Positions 9,276-16,869 of a stretch of 64,000 bases of DNA are shown piece by piece (position 1 is the stretch's first letter; every line of letters starts with the position of its first letter). Made by a program: the position numbers and the translations under genes. The notes under the pieces were generated by a model. That model saw only the letters and a program-made list of their open reading frames with translations. It was not told the origin of the DNA and ran no database searches. Source of the DNA: Chloroflexota bacterium (GTDB taxonomy: Bacteria; Chloroflexota; Anaerolineae; Anaerolineales; UBA4823); the NCBI GenBank assembly GCA_029782365.1, contig JAKOUW010000085.1:62001-126000 (forward strand), in the 5' to 3' direction.

Positions 9276-11114
9276 ATGTTGTTTTCCATCCTTCTCTTAA
9301 TCGCAATCGCATTCCTGTCATTTAAAGCCTCACCGCGTGAACGCGCTGAAGACGCCCATGTGCATGGCGCCGGACAAATCGGCTTGCTGGCGGCAGTGGC
9401 TTTGTTTGGCGTCGATTATTTCACATCCTTCTATTATGCTACCGGTGAAATGATGAGCGCACTGCATCCCTATGGTTTGCAAAACTGGGCCTACCTGGTT
9501 GCTGGCGTCATCGCCCTCGCCAACATGGTTTTCGGTGCTCTGTACATGTATTCTCTTGGGGTTTTTAACGAAGGCGGCGGTTCCTACACCGCTTCAATGC
9601 GCTACCTATGGCCCGGCCTGAGCCTGATTGTCGCTGTGGTGCTAATCCAAGATTACACGTTGACGATCGTCGTATCAGCGCTTTCCGGCAGTGACCAACT
9701 GCTATCGATCCTGAATCTGTACGGCAAGTATTGGTGGCTGCACTTTGCCATCGGCGCAGGGTTGGCAGCCGTCACCTGGTTCCTGACAATCCGCGGCCGG
9801 GGCGAATCAGCGCGGGTAGTCTTTACTCTGCTAGGCATTTTCGTGATGCTTTCTATTACAATGGGAATTGGCCTGGTGATCGCTAACGTGAAAGGTCTGC
9901 CAGCAGTGGCCTATACAGCGCCAGTCACCCAACCGACGATCTGGCAAGCGTTATATCATATGTTGACGGCCACCATGAAAGGCATGGTAGCGCTGAGTGG
10001 ATTGGAAGCGATGTCCAACGGCATCCAGTTCATCAAGAACGAAGATGTGGCTCTGGTCAAGTGGGGAAAAAAACACCTGCCTAAATTGAACGGCCTGTGG
10101 AATTTCTACAGCGGCAAATCGGGCATTGGCCGGTTCGTGCAAAGCTCCTTCTTGTTTTACGGCGGGTTGACCACCTTTTTCCTGACGTTCTTCGCCATCC
10201 GGTTCAATGTATTTGATGGCACGCTGGGACGGACCCTGGTCGGAAACCTGGCTTCGATCGGATTCAGTGAAATCCCCGGAGGACAAATCCTGTTTTGGGC
10301 CTACCAGATCCTGGCTGTCGCTTTACTCGCCGCCGCTTCCATGACTGCTCTGCAGGATGCCCAGGCGACTGAATGGCGCGACGTTGCGATCGGTGAAATT
10401 CCTGAAGTGGTTGTTTATCGCGATCCGCGCGGCACATTCACACGCTCAGTCACAATAACCTTTGGCGTCGCTGTGCTCATTATGTTCCTGGTGCGCGGTC
10501 AGACCACACAGGCCGTGCCTTATTATGGCGTAGGTGTCTTCATGCCGATCATGGTAATGGGTTGGGCAGTCTTCCGCCATATCCGCAAGAACTTCAGCGG
10601 CGCCAAGCGCGCCTGGGGTTCGGCTGGTGCGGCGATGGCTGCCATCCTGGGCGGTGTGGTTTTTGTCGGCCAGATCGCTGGTAAGTGGCAAGAGGGAGGC
10701 TGGGTTGTGTTGATTTCCTTCAGCGTTCTGGCGCTGGCAGCACACTCGCTGTTGTTGTCTCCACTCGGTTACCGAGATCCCGCTCAGATCCACCGCATCG
10801 TGCGCGACAAGGCGCGTGTTCAGGGCGCTATGGCTTCTATTGTAGAATGGCAGTCGCTAAAAATGCAGGAATACCGCTACAGTCTGCGGCACCTGCTGTT
10901 GGGTAGTGTTTCAGGCTTCTTTGAATTCTTCGGAGTCCGGCGCCCTACAAGATTCGAACCCCAGCCTGTGGCAGCCGGAGAGTATGACGAAGCCCTCCAC
11001 ATTGACCATGCCGAAGCGCCTTCTATCTTGCTGACCCACATGAACAACGACAATATGCCTCATGTGGGAGGCTCTCCGAATGTAACCGCCGCTGGCAGCC
11101 ATTCCAACAACTAA
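9276..11114 (+). CDS. APC/KUP-superfamily permease, possibly potassium uptake (KimA-like)
   Basis: A 612-residue integral membrane protein with about 12 helices in residues 1-490 and a roughly 110-residue cytosolic tail. The segment FGVDYFTSFYYATGEMM near residue 45-61 occupies the position where KimA/KUP transporters have their conserved SSDALSS...GTE motif in helix 1, and GGGSYTASM (around residue 98) resembles the helix-3 region. An amino-acid substrate is possible, since the APC superfamily covers both. AAAGGTGA precedes the ATG at 9276. The neighbouring KdpDE-like pair favours potassium. A perfect inverted repeat follows the gene. Confidence 0.75.
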   Translation: MLFSILLLIAIAFLSFKASPRERAEDAHVHGAGQIGLLAAVALFGVDYFTSFYYATGEMMSALHPYGLQNWAYLVAGVIALANMVFGALYMYSLGVFNEGGGSYTASMRYLWPGLSLIVAVVLIQDYTLTIVVSALSGSDQLLSILNLYGKYWWLHFAIGAGLAAVTWFLTIRGRGESARVVFTLLGIFVMLSITMGIGLVIANVKGLPAVAYTAPVTQPTIWQALYHMLTATMKGMVALSGLEAMSNGIQFIKNEDVALVKWGKKHLPKLNGLWNFYSGKSGIGRFVQSSFLFYGGLTTFFLTFFAIRFNVFDGTLGRTLVGNLASIGFSEIPGGQILFWAYQILAVALLAAASMTALQDAQATEWRDVAIGEIPEVVVYRDPRGTFTRSVTITFGVAVLIMFLVRGQTTQAVPYYGVGVFMPIMVMGWAVFRHIRKNFSGAKRAWGSAGAAMAAILGGVVFVGQIAGKWQEGGWVVLISFSVLALAAHSLLLSPLGYRDPAQIHRIVRDKARVQGAMASIVEWQSLKMQEYRYSLRHLLLGSVSGFFEFFGVRRPTRFEPQPVAAGEYDEALHIDHAEAPSILLTHMNNDNMPHVGGSPNVTAAGSHSNN

Positions 11115-11134
11115 CAATATTTCGAGGAAACTAT

Positions 11135-11169
11135 CCGGCAGTTTATGCTGTTTCAGCATAAACTGCCGG
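11135..11169 (+). terminator. perfect 16-bp hairpin after the permease gene
   Basis: CCGGCAGTTTATGCTG (11135-11150) pairs perfectly with 11154-11169 around a TTT loop. The tract after it (TCTTCGATT) is only weakly T-rich, so termination may be imperfect or the hairpin may protect the 3' end of the mRNA. Confidence 0.65.
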
Positions 11170-11263
11170 TCTTCGATTCATGAAATGCTCTTTCGAAAAT
11201 TGTTGAGATCAACCAAAAAACGAAATTGTCATTCGAGAGTAAAATTAGAACGGATCGAGCGGC

Positions 11264-11899
11264 ATGATTCAAACGCTGGTGTTTTGCGATGATTATTGGC
11301 ACCCGGCTGAGCTTGTTCGGGCCGGGCTGGAACCATTTTGGGGTGACGAATTCGATTTCACCTTTGTCGAAAATACCTGTGCACTTTCGCTCACTGCGAT
11401 ACGCTCTTACCCTCTATGCATACTGGCCAAATCGGATAATTGCTCTGCAATCGACCAGACGAGTTGGATGACAGCACAAATCCAGGCCGAAATACATGAT
11501 TGCGTTTGTCGCGGAAGCGGTTTGCTCGCAGTGCATTCCGGCATTGCCGGATATTCCGATGCAACCGTGTTACGCAACGTTCTAGGAGGCTGTTTCACCC
11601 ATCATCCGCCAGAGTGCATCGTCAAATTTTCACCTCTGGTCGGTCACCCGCTCTGCGCCGGCAGCGAGCCGTTCACACTCATGGACGAACATTATTTTAT
11701 ATCTTTGGACGATCACCGTGCTGATGTATTTATGACGACAGAATCCAAGCACGGAAAACAACCAGGCGGTTGGCTGCGCTCAGAGGGTGCGGGGAGGGTG
11801 GCAGCGATAACGCCTTCTCACCACCTGGAAGGATGGATGGATCCATCCTTCCAACGGCTGCTGTTGAACGTGATGCGCTGGTGTGTGGCGCAGGTCTAA
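11264..11899 (+). CDS. ThuA-like domain protein (class I glutamine amidotransferase fold)
   Basis: A 211-residue cytosolic protein of the ThuA-like group. It has the ThuA pattern: an N-terminal strand ending CDDYWHP, the GSGLLAVHSGIAGY loop at about residues 85-98 where amidotransferases have the nucleophile elbow, a HHPPE motif, and a GAGRVAAITPSHHLEGW ending typical of the family. The nucleophile Cys is replaced by His/Ser, as usual for ThuA proteins, so glutaminase activity is not expected. ThuA relatives act in disaccharide metabolism; whether this one does is unknown. It is monocistronic, flanked by hairpins on both sides. Confidence 0.8.
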   Translation: MIQTLVFCDDYWHPAELVRAGLEPFWGDEFDFTFVENTCALSLTAIRSYPLCILAKSDNCSAIDQTSWMTAQIQAEIHDCVCRGSGLLAVHSGIAGYSDATVLRNVLGGCFTHHPPECIVKFSPLVGHPLCAGSEPFTLMDEHYFISLDDHRADVFMTTESKHGKQPGGWLRSEGAGRVAAITPSHHLEGWMDPSFQRLLLNVMRWCVAQV

Positions 11900-11955
11900 G
11901 AGCCAATAATAAATAATAACTTAATGGAAACCTGGCCCCATTTTGCTGCATTGTG

Positions 11956-11964
11956 TGGTAAAAT
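11956..11964 (+). promoter_or_regulatory. extended -10 promoter for the RRM gene leader
   Basis: TGGTAAAAT (TG at 11956-11957, TAAAAT at 11959-11964) is an extended -10 element; no -35 box is evident. Transcription from it would start near 11971, about 150 bases before the RRM start and ahead of the leader hairpin. Confidence 0.35.
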
Positions 11965-12002
11965 GATTTGAACGAATTCCAGTTTTGCGCTCGAGTTTAT
12001 AG

Positions 12003-12034
12003 GCCGCCATTCTGTAACGAATGGCGGCTTTTTT
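12003..12034 (+). terminator. intrinsic terminator in the leader of the RRM protein gene
   Basis: GCCGCCATTC (12003-12012) pairs perfectly with 12019-12028 around TGTAAC and is followed by six T residues. It lies 104 bases after the ThuA-like stop and about 90 bases before the RRM start. It may simply end the ThuA-like transcript. If the extended -10 at 11959 is used, it instead truncates the RRM leader and acts as an attenuator. Confidence 0.75.
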
Positions 12035-12121
12035 ATCTCTGCTGATCCTGGGAATATTACTCAACGGCGATGAGGCTGTCGAAACAACAGCGGATGGCCG
12101 TATCAATAGAAGGAATGAAAT

Positions 12122-12415
12122 ATGGAAACGAAATTGTATGTAGGAAACCTGTCTTATAACACTACCGAGGTGGATTTACGCTCGGCCTTTGCCCAAACGG
12201 GTACGGTAGTGACTGTGGACATGATCAAAGATCGCGATAGCGGGACGATGAAAGGCTTTGCCTTCGTCACCATGAGCACCCAGGAAGAAGCTGAGAACGC
12301 TATCAAAGCCCTGGATGGTAAAATGTTGGACGATCGCGCCATCAAAGTGAACATTGCCCGGCCCCGCGAAGAGCGGCCGCGCCGCAATGATTTTGGCGGC
12401 AGACGCCGTTATTAG
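12122..12415 (+). CDS. RRM-domain RNA-binding protein (Rbp family)
   Basis: A 97-residue single RNA recognition motif protein. RNP2 is KLYVGNL (residues 4-10) and RNP1 is KGFAFVTM (44-51), with the aromatic residues needed for base stacking. The tail after residue 85 is Arg/Gly rich (PREERPRRN...). Such proteins occur in cyanobacteria and Chloroflexota as cold-inducible RNA chaperones. GAAGGAAT lies just before the ATG at 12122. It has its own long leader with a terminator-like hairpin upstream and a strong terminator downstream. The role in cold response is inferred from the family. Confidence 0.93.
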   Translation: METKLYVGNLSYNTTEVDLRSAFAQTGTVVTVDMIKDRDSGTMKGFAFVTMSTQEEAENAIKALDGKMLDDRAIKVNIARPREERPRRNDFGGRRRY

Positions 12416-12433
12416 ATCGACTTTGTAACCTAC

Positions 12434-12470
12434 CCAGGTTGGCATACAATATGCCAACCTGGTTTTTTTT
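12434..12470 (+). terminator. rho-independent terminator after the RRM gene
   Basis: CCAGGTTGGCATA (12434-12446) and TATGCCAACCTGG (12450-12462) form a 13-bp stem with a CAA loop, followed by eight T residues. The rest of the 185-base gap up to 12600 shows nothing else. Confidence 0.93.
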
Positions 12471-12600
12471 GGTGCGTCATCACCTTCGCGACCAGACCCC
12501 ACTCAAAGCCCTGTGAGAGTACAGCAAATGAGCCGAACATTCAGCAGGAGCCGCCGAGAACGCGGCCTTGCTCTACCAAACCTGCGCCCGAAAGCTCTTG

Positions 12601-15000
12601 TCAATCCGACTGACATCTCTCTTGTTCGGCCTTCACGGCCAAAGCCTTGTCTGTCCGACCATCAATTTCATAAGCCCGGCTTAGCAGAGTGTACAGCTCA
12701 CGTATATCCGTTTTACCAGGCTTCTCTGGCAGGGATGCATCTCGTATGAGTTGGCGAGCGCGTTCGAAATGTACAATGGCCTCACTCACCGCCGAGATGC
12801 GCAGAGCTTCTCGCCCGGCAGCCAGGCTGTGACGGAATGCGGCCTGCGCTGAGCCAGCGGCTACCGCATGGTATGCCAACACTGCAGCAGAGTCCCCCGC
12901 CGTTTCAAGGATTTCCAGCGCTCGTTGATGGAAAAGCCGCCGCCGTGCGTCCCCAGCTTCGGTATACACCACATCACGCAGCATATCATTGGTGAAGGTA
13001 TATATGCTGGCCACACCTGGCTGCGCCGCTTCTAGTAAAAGCCGTCCGCTGATCAGTTCATCCAAGGCAGGTAAGGCCAGATCTTGGCTTACGTTTGAGA
13101 TAGCGCACAGGCGCTCGAACGTGATCCGCTGCTCGAGTACAGCTCCGCCCACCAAAAGACCGAAAGCGTTCGGGCTGAGGCGATTCAAACGGGAGCGAAT
13201 AACGGCATGCACGGTAGATGGAACGCGCACCGTGTATCCAAGATCATGTTCGGCGTCCACAGTAAAGCTCCACTGCCCCTCCGACCGCCGTTGGGGATGC
13301 AGCACGCGCCGTTCGAGCAAATCCTTGAGGGTCTCCATCAAGTAAAACGGCTGCCCGCGCGTTTCGTCGTATACCCACTGAGCGAAGTCAGCGGCGGGCG
13401 GCGTCAGGATAGACAGCACCATTTGCACCGTCTCGCGCTCGCTTAACGGTTCCAACTCGATATGAACTGGTGTCAGCTCACGCGCCACACGCTCCAGCCA
13501 ATGGATCAATCCCTGTGGTCCGTCCGTTTGCTGGGGTAGGGTCATTGGGTGCAAAGCTTCTGACCGCGAGCTTGCCAACAGCAAGACCGGCGCCGCGCTA
13601 TCTCGCCAGCGCCGAATGGCATACTGCAGCAGGTCTAACGTCGCGCTATCTGCCCATTGCAAATCGTCCATAAAGAGCACCAGCGGTGCTCGTTTAGCCA
13701 GGGCTAACGTTAATTGCACGAAGGGCTCGAAGAGCTGCGATTGGGTCACTTCCGCTTCCAGGTGATGTCGCGCTTTTGGGGTAGTGGGCGAACCCGGGTT
13801 GCGTTGGCGCAATTCCGGCAGCAATTGACTTAGGGAGGACCACCACACCTCCTCCAATAGATCCTTAGGTGAGTTTTCACTTTCCAGCCACAGCCGGAGT
13901 GCATCAACCAAAGGCTGAAACGGCAAATGACTGCCGCTCTCAAAGGCACCGGCTTGCAACAACTCAGCTCCCTGCTCGCTGGCCCAGGCCAAGAATTTCC
14001 TAGCCAGGCGAGTTTTACCAATACCCACCTCACCGCGCAACACAACAAGCTGAGACTGGTCTGCTGCGGCGTGCTCGTAGCTATTAACGAGCGCTTTGTA
14101 CTCGCGGTTACGCCCGGTAAACAAGTTCCCTAAGAAAGCAACCGAAGTATCTGGCCGACGCGGCTGAAGCGCAGAGCGACGAACGTGAGGATGTACTGGT
14201 GGCTGGCCTTGTGTGCGTATGCGCTCTGCCAGCGCGACTGTATCCGGTTCTGGCTCGACGCCCAATTCAGCCGCTAGAATAGCGCGACAGGCTTCATAAG
14301 TCTCCAGCGCTTGCCCACGCTCGCCAGCCGTGAAGTGCGCCCGCATCTTACGCCGATAGGCGACTTCATTTAGTGCATCCAGGGCGATCCAGCGCGAGGC
14401 AGTCTCTGTGGCGCCAGAAAACTCGCCGCTGGCAAATTGGATTTCTGACAGCCGGTCCAGGATCAGGCCCAGGCGGCGATGCCAGACTTCGCGCTGGATG
14501 GCTACCCAATCGTCGAAGCCAGGTGCATCGCCCAGTGAAAATCCGGCCAGAAAACCACCGCGCTGGCAGGCCGCGGCCGCCTGTAATAGAGGCAGGCTGG
14601 CCAAACCCTCCGGCAGCGTCCGGCTCGAACGATCGGCGCGTGCCAGCCCGTATGCTTGTTCAACGGTTCGCAGGTCAATGGTGATGTCGGCGTCCGGATT
14701 CAGACTCAGCGAATTATGCGTGACAAGGAGATACGATATTTGAGCCTGGCCACCTGCCCGGCGCAGGCCCGCTTGCAGATGACCAAGGGTATTTCGAAGG
14801 TTGGCGTGACTGCGTTCGGAGCTTGCTTCAGGCCACAGCAGGGCCGCCAGGTGCTCACGCGGCTGCGAGCCTGCCTCGAGCGCCAGGTAGATCAACAGCG
14901 CCTGCGTCTTGCGCGTGGAAAGCGTCACCGGGTTTTCACCCAGGCGTATTTCAAGCGCCCCAAGCGTAAAGAGGCGCAGTGGTAGCATTTGGTCCGCCAA
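12601..15000 (-). CDS. BTAD/SARP-type AAA+ transcriptional regulator (AfsR-like architecture)
   Basis: A 799-residue regulator. Residues about 6-100 form an OmpR-type winged helix and about 105-255 the bacterial transcriptional activator domain (BTAD), ending AELGVEPEPDTVAL as in SARP proteins. Next comes an AAA ATPase with Walker A GEVGIGKT (323-330) and Walker B VLFMDDLQWAD (DD445-446). The C-terminus has only a short helical region, so the long TPR tail of bigger AfsR/MalT-like proteins is missing. The start is TTG at 15000, chosen because AAGGAG lies six bases before it; an ATG at 14988 is the alternative. The gene is divergent from a cluster of small envelope genes whose promoters carry SARP-like direct repeats; one copy lies in its own leader. 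Confidence 0.9.
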   Translation of the reverse strand: MADQMLPLRLFTLGALEIRLGENPVTLSTRKTQALLIYLALEAGSQPREHLAALLWPEASSERSHANLRNTLGHLQAGLRRAGGQAQISYLLVTHNSLSLNPDADITIDLRTVEQAYGLARADRSSRTLPEGLASLPLLQAAAACQRGGFLAGFSLGDAPGFDDWVAIQREVWHRRLGLILDRLSEIQFASGEFSGATETASRWIALDALNEVAYRRKMRAHFTAGERGQALETYEACRAILAAELGVEPEPDTVALAERIRTQGQPPVHPHVRRSALQPRRPDTSVAFLGNLFTGRNREYKALVNSYEHAAADQSQLVVLRGEVGIGKTRLARKFLAWASEQGAELLQAGAFESGSHLPFQPLVDALRLWLESENSPKDLLEEVWWSSLSQLLPELRQRNPGSPTTPKARHHLEAEVTQSQLFEPFVQLTLALAKRAPLVLFMDDLQWADSATLDLLQYAIRRWRDSAAPVLLLASSRSEALHPMTLPQQTDGPQGLIHWLERVARELTPVHIELEPLSERETVQMVLSILTPPAADFAQWVYDETRGQPFYLMETLKDLLERRVLHPQRRSEGQWSFTVDAEHDLGYTVRVPSTVHAVIRSRLNRLSPNAFGLLVGGAVLEQRITFERLCAISNVSQDLALPALDELISGRLLLEAAQPGVASIYTFTNDMLRDVVYTEAGDARRRLFHQRALEILETAGDSAAVLAYHAVAAGSAQAAFRHSLAAGREALRISAVSEAIVHFERARQLIRDASLPEKPGKTDIRELYTLLSRAYEIDGRTDKALAVKAEQERCQSD

Positions 15001-15011
15001 GTACAGCTCCT

Positions 15012-15044
15012 TGTGACGCTGTTGAGACTCTGATTTATTATACT
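15012..15044 (+). promoter_or_regulatory. SARP-like activator site and promoter, copy 1 (divergent with the regulator gene)
   Basis: Half site TGTGACGCT at 15012-15020 and TGAGACTCT at 15023-15031 (pitch 11 bp), then 7 bases, then a TATACT -10 box at 15039-15044. There is no -35 consensus, as expected for an activator-dependent promoter. Two further copies at 17759 and 19716 share half sites, pitch and spacing exactly. This copy reads towards the small-gene run from 15202 and overlaps the ribosome-binding region of the divergent BTAD regulator. Confidence 0.7.
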
Positions 15045-15065
15045 AAAACCGAATGGGAATGAGAA
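15037..15065 (-). promoter_or_regulatory. promoter of the BTAD regulator gene
   Basis: On the minus strand TATAAT occupies 15037-15042 and TTCTCA 15060-15065 with a 17-base spacer. Its -10 box overlaps the forward TATACT box at 15039-15044, so only one polymerase can occupy the region at a time. Transcription would start near 15030, placing the direct repeats in the first 20 transcribed bases. Confidence 0.45.
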
Positions 15066-15201
15066 GAAATAAAAATCCGTGCCTGACTTGCTAAGGTCCA
15101 CAGAATAGGCTCTAAGTTTCATGCTGTGAAAAGACAGTATTGAAAGGAAAAATTAATTGGATCTGATCAATTTCATTAAATAACTCACTACCGGAGCCGT
15201 T

Positions 15202-15297
15202 ATGGGCTGGTTTGCCAGGCAGATGGTTACGGTGCAGCACGAGCGGCGGGCAGACAAACCAACACCTTTCGAGGACGACTGTTCTGAGAAGAGTTAA
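15202..15297 (+). CDS. possible 31-residue small protein, first in the regulated run
   Basis: A short frame beginning MGWFARQMV with CGGAG five bases before the ATG. It is the first start codon with a ribosome site downstream of the SARP-like promoter. The protein is polar, with an acidic end (PFEDDCSEKS). No family is recognised. It may be the remnant of a longer gene. Apart from this frame, the 368 bases between 15001 and 15368 hold only the divergent promoter region. Confidence 0.3.
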   Translation: MGWFARQMVTVQHERRADKPTPFEDDCSEKS

Positions 15298-15368
15298 GCC
15301 TGTTGGTATTCATTTCGGAAAATTTATCGATTCGGTAGAAAAATCTGGGATGTAAAGGCGAGGGTAAT

Positions 15369-15605
15369 ATGAAACAACCTAAGAATGGTTACAACGAGCA
15401 ACGAGTCGAGGAAGAATACAAATTGAGGAAAATGGACACACAGCCTGATAAATACATATCGAATATAGACCGACCAGGCACCTTTTCGGCCATATTGCAT
15501 TCCGTGCTTGGCATTGTGAGGTGGCTGATCGGGTTCTTTACGTTAACAAAAGAAGAGCGATTGGCGGCTGGCATCTATTTCGGCAGCGAGGAGCGCGACG
15601 GATAG
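15369..15605 (+). CDS. small protein of unknown function with one hydrophobic segment
   Basis: A 78-residue protein. Residues 1-35 are highly charged; about 40-58 (SAILHSVLGIVRWLIGFFTL) form one membrane or amphipathic helix; the tail is charged again. GCGAGGG precedes the ATG at 15369. No family is recognised. It lies in a same-strand run with the three small genes that follow, downstream of SARP-like promoter copy 1, so it probably belongs to the same stress-envelope unit. Confidence 0.6.
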   Translation: MKQPKNGYNEQRVEEEYKLRKMDTQPDKYISNIDRPGTFSAILHSVLGIVRWLIGFFTLTKEERLAAGIYFGSEERDG

Positions 15606-15651
15606 ATCGGTCCAGCGCGCATTCTTCCCTAATAGAGAAAGGATTGCTTCC

Positions 15652-15807
15652 ATGAAAAGATTCACAAAGAACATCGGCATGCTCTTGCTGGCCATCTGGC
15701 TCATCGCCTGGGGTCTGGTTACGCTTATCCCGGCTCTAAGAGGCCTGAGCACGGGCCTGTCAATCCTCGCTATCGCCGCCGGAATTCTCATCTTGCTAAA
15801 CCGTTAA
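15652..15807 (+). CDS. 51-residue two-helix membrane protein
   Basis: Starts MKRFTKNIGMLLL with AGAAAGGA upstream. Two hydrophobic segments (about residues 8-26 and 33-49) are joined by a short loop; the protein ends LLNR. It is shaped like the small stress-associated membrane proteins seen beside lmo0937-type genes. Function unknown. It is cotranscribed with its neighbours judging by spacing (47 bases from the previous stop, 73 to the next start). Confidence 0.65.
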   Translation: MKRFTKNIGMLLLAIWLIAWGLVTLIPALRGLSTGLSILAIAAGILILLNR

Positions 15808-15879
15808 GTCAACTGCCGCTCGGTCAGCCGGTCAGGTGGCATCCAATAAATAGATTATTCAAATAAAAGGAGAAATCTT

Positions 15880-16038
15880 GTGTTGTGGACTATCATCATA
15901 ATTCTAGTAATACTGTGGCTACTCGGCTTTTTCGGTGGGAACATAAGCCCTAGGTTCCCGCGCACCGGCAATTGGATTCACACCCTGATCGTTATCGCCA
16001 TCATACTCATCGTATTGCATCTCATTGGTGTGGTATGA
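15880..16038 (+). CDS. lmo0937-like small membrane protein
   Basis: A 52-residue protein starting at GTG 15880 with AAAGGAGA upstream. It begins LWTIIIILVILWLLGFF and ends with a second helix, IVIAIILIVLHLIGV. This matches the lmo0937 (DUF5670) family, two-helix proteins usually found near stress genes. Function unknown. Its stop codon overlaps the start of the next gene (ATGA), so translation is probably coupled. Confidence 0.75.
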   Translation: MLWTIIIILVILWLLGFFGGNISPRFPRTGNWIHTLIVIAIILIVLHLIGVV

Positions 16039-16604
16039 ATGACAAAGAATCCATCCCATCCGAAGCCAAGTCTGAAACCCGCCTGCAAAAGTCAATGCGC
16101 AGCGCCCTACGCTGGGTGTTGTTGGCGCTGTTGGCGTTTGGGCTGGGTGCGCTGTTAATCGCCATCGCGCTCTACTTCCCCACTCGGCAGAAGCTCGATA
16201 AAGCCAACACCGATCTGGAGCATGCCAACGTGACGATCACCGGTAAAACCGAACAGATTAATACAGTGCAGACGAATAACCAGACTCTGCAAAAGAATCT
16301 AGATTCCGCCACGCTACATATGTACGTGCTCAAGGCATTGTCAGGTGTGCGCGGAGCCAGCCTGGCTGTGGCCGCCGATGATTACGCTGGTGCACGGCTT
16401 TCTTTGACCCAGGCCTCCACAGCGTTAGATGCCCTCTCCAGTCTGCTGGGGGCGGATCAAAAAGATATGTTCACCGCCATGCGACAGAGCGCCGCTCAGG
16501 CTTTGGCCGATATAAAGACCGACCTCAAGTCTGCGCAGCCGGAACTCGTCCAGTTGACGAAAAACTTGGTGCAATTGGAGGATAACCTGTTCCCCAATTT
16601 TTAA
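16035..16604 (+). CDS. single-pass membrane protein with periplasmic coiled coil, unknown function
   Basis: A 189-residue protein. A short cytosolic N-terminus is followed by one membrane helix (about residues 29-50). A heptad-rich coiled coil (about 53-95) leads to a helical domain rich in Ala, Leu and Gln. The ATG at 16035 overlaps the previous stop; an upstream frame start at 15972 lies inside the lmo0937-like gene and is rejected. No family recognised. The topology suggests an envelope sensor or scaffold. Confidence 0.75.
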   Translation: MNDKESIPSEAKSETRLQKSMRSALRWVLLALLAFGLGALLIAIALYFPTRQKLDKANTDLEHANVTITGKTEQINTVQTNNQTLQKNLDSATLHMYVLKALSGVRGASLAVAADDYAGARLSLTQASTALDALSSLLGADQKDMFTAMRQSAAQALADIKTDLKSAQPELVQLTKNLVQLEDNLFPNF

Positions 16605-16667
16605 AGATGGGCGGGCAATTCAAATTCCGCCCACATGAGAAGAGAACGCAGCTTGGAAGACTTCCCG

Positions 16668-16832
16668 ATGAACAAGTGGCGTACTGCGATGATGTTGATA
16701 TTAACTTTTAAGGCTTTTCTGGCGCTGCTGGCGTGTGAAAATGTCACCGCACCCCCTCCAGGTTCCTCGCCAATCCATTCGCCCCAGCCAGTCACCGCTG
16801 AAGGTGGGCCACCTACATCCATAGGATCCTAA
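16668..16832 (+). CDS. small putative lipoprotein
   Basis: A 54-residue protein starting MNKWRTAMM. The hydrophobic stretch ends in LLAC, a lipobox, followed by a short Pro/Ser-rich tail (APPPGSSPIHSPQ). GGAAGA lies about nine bases upstream. A longer in-frame start at 16635 would add 11 residues but has no clear ribosome site. After cleavage only about 32 residues remain, so it may be a small anchor protein or a truncated gene. Confidence 0.45.
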   Translation: MNKWRTAMMLILTFKAFLALLACENVTAPPPGSSPIHSPQPVTAEGGPPTSIGS

Positions 16833-16869
16833 AGAACCAGACAATGACCTTACCCGGAAGGCTGGGGAT

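Noticed and set aside
10944..10958. tRNA T-loop look-alike (GATTCGAACCCC) on the minus strand
   Set aside because: It lies inside the intact permease reading frame and no acceptor, D-arm or anticodon arm can be folded around it.
15283..15300. 15-base identity (AGAAGAGTTAAGCCT) between the end of the 31-codon frame and the end of the gene at 20196
   Set aside because: Covers only a stop-codon context; too short to show common origin, though both lie in the SARP-linked cluster.
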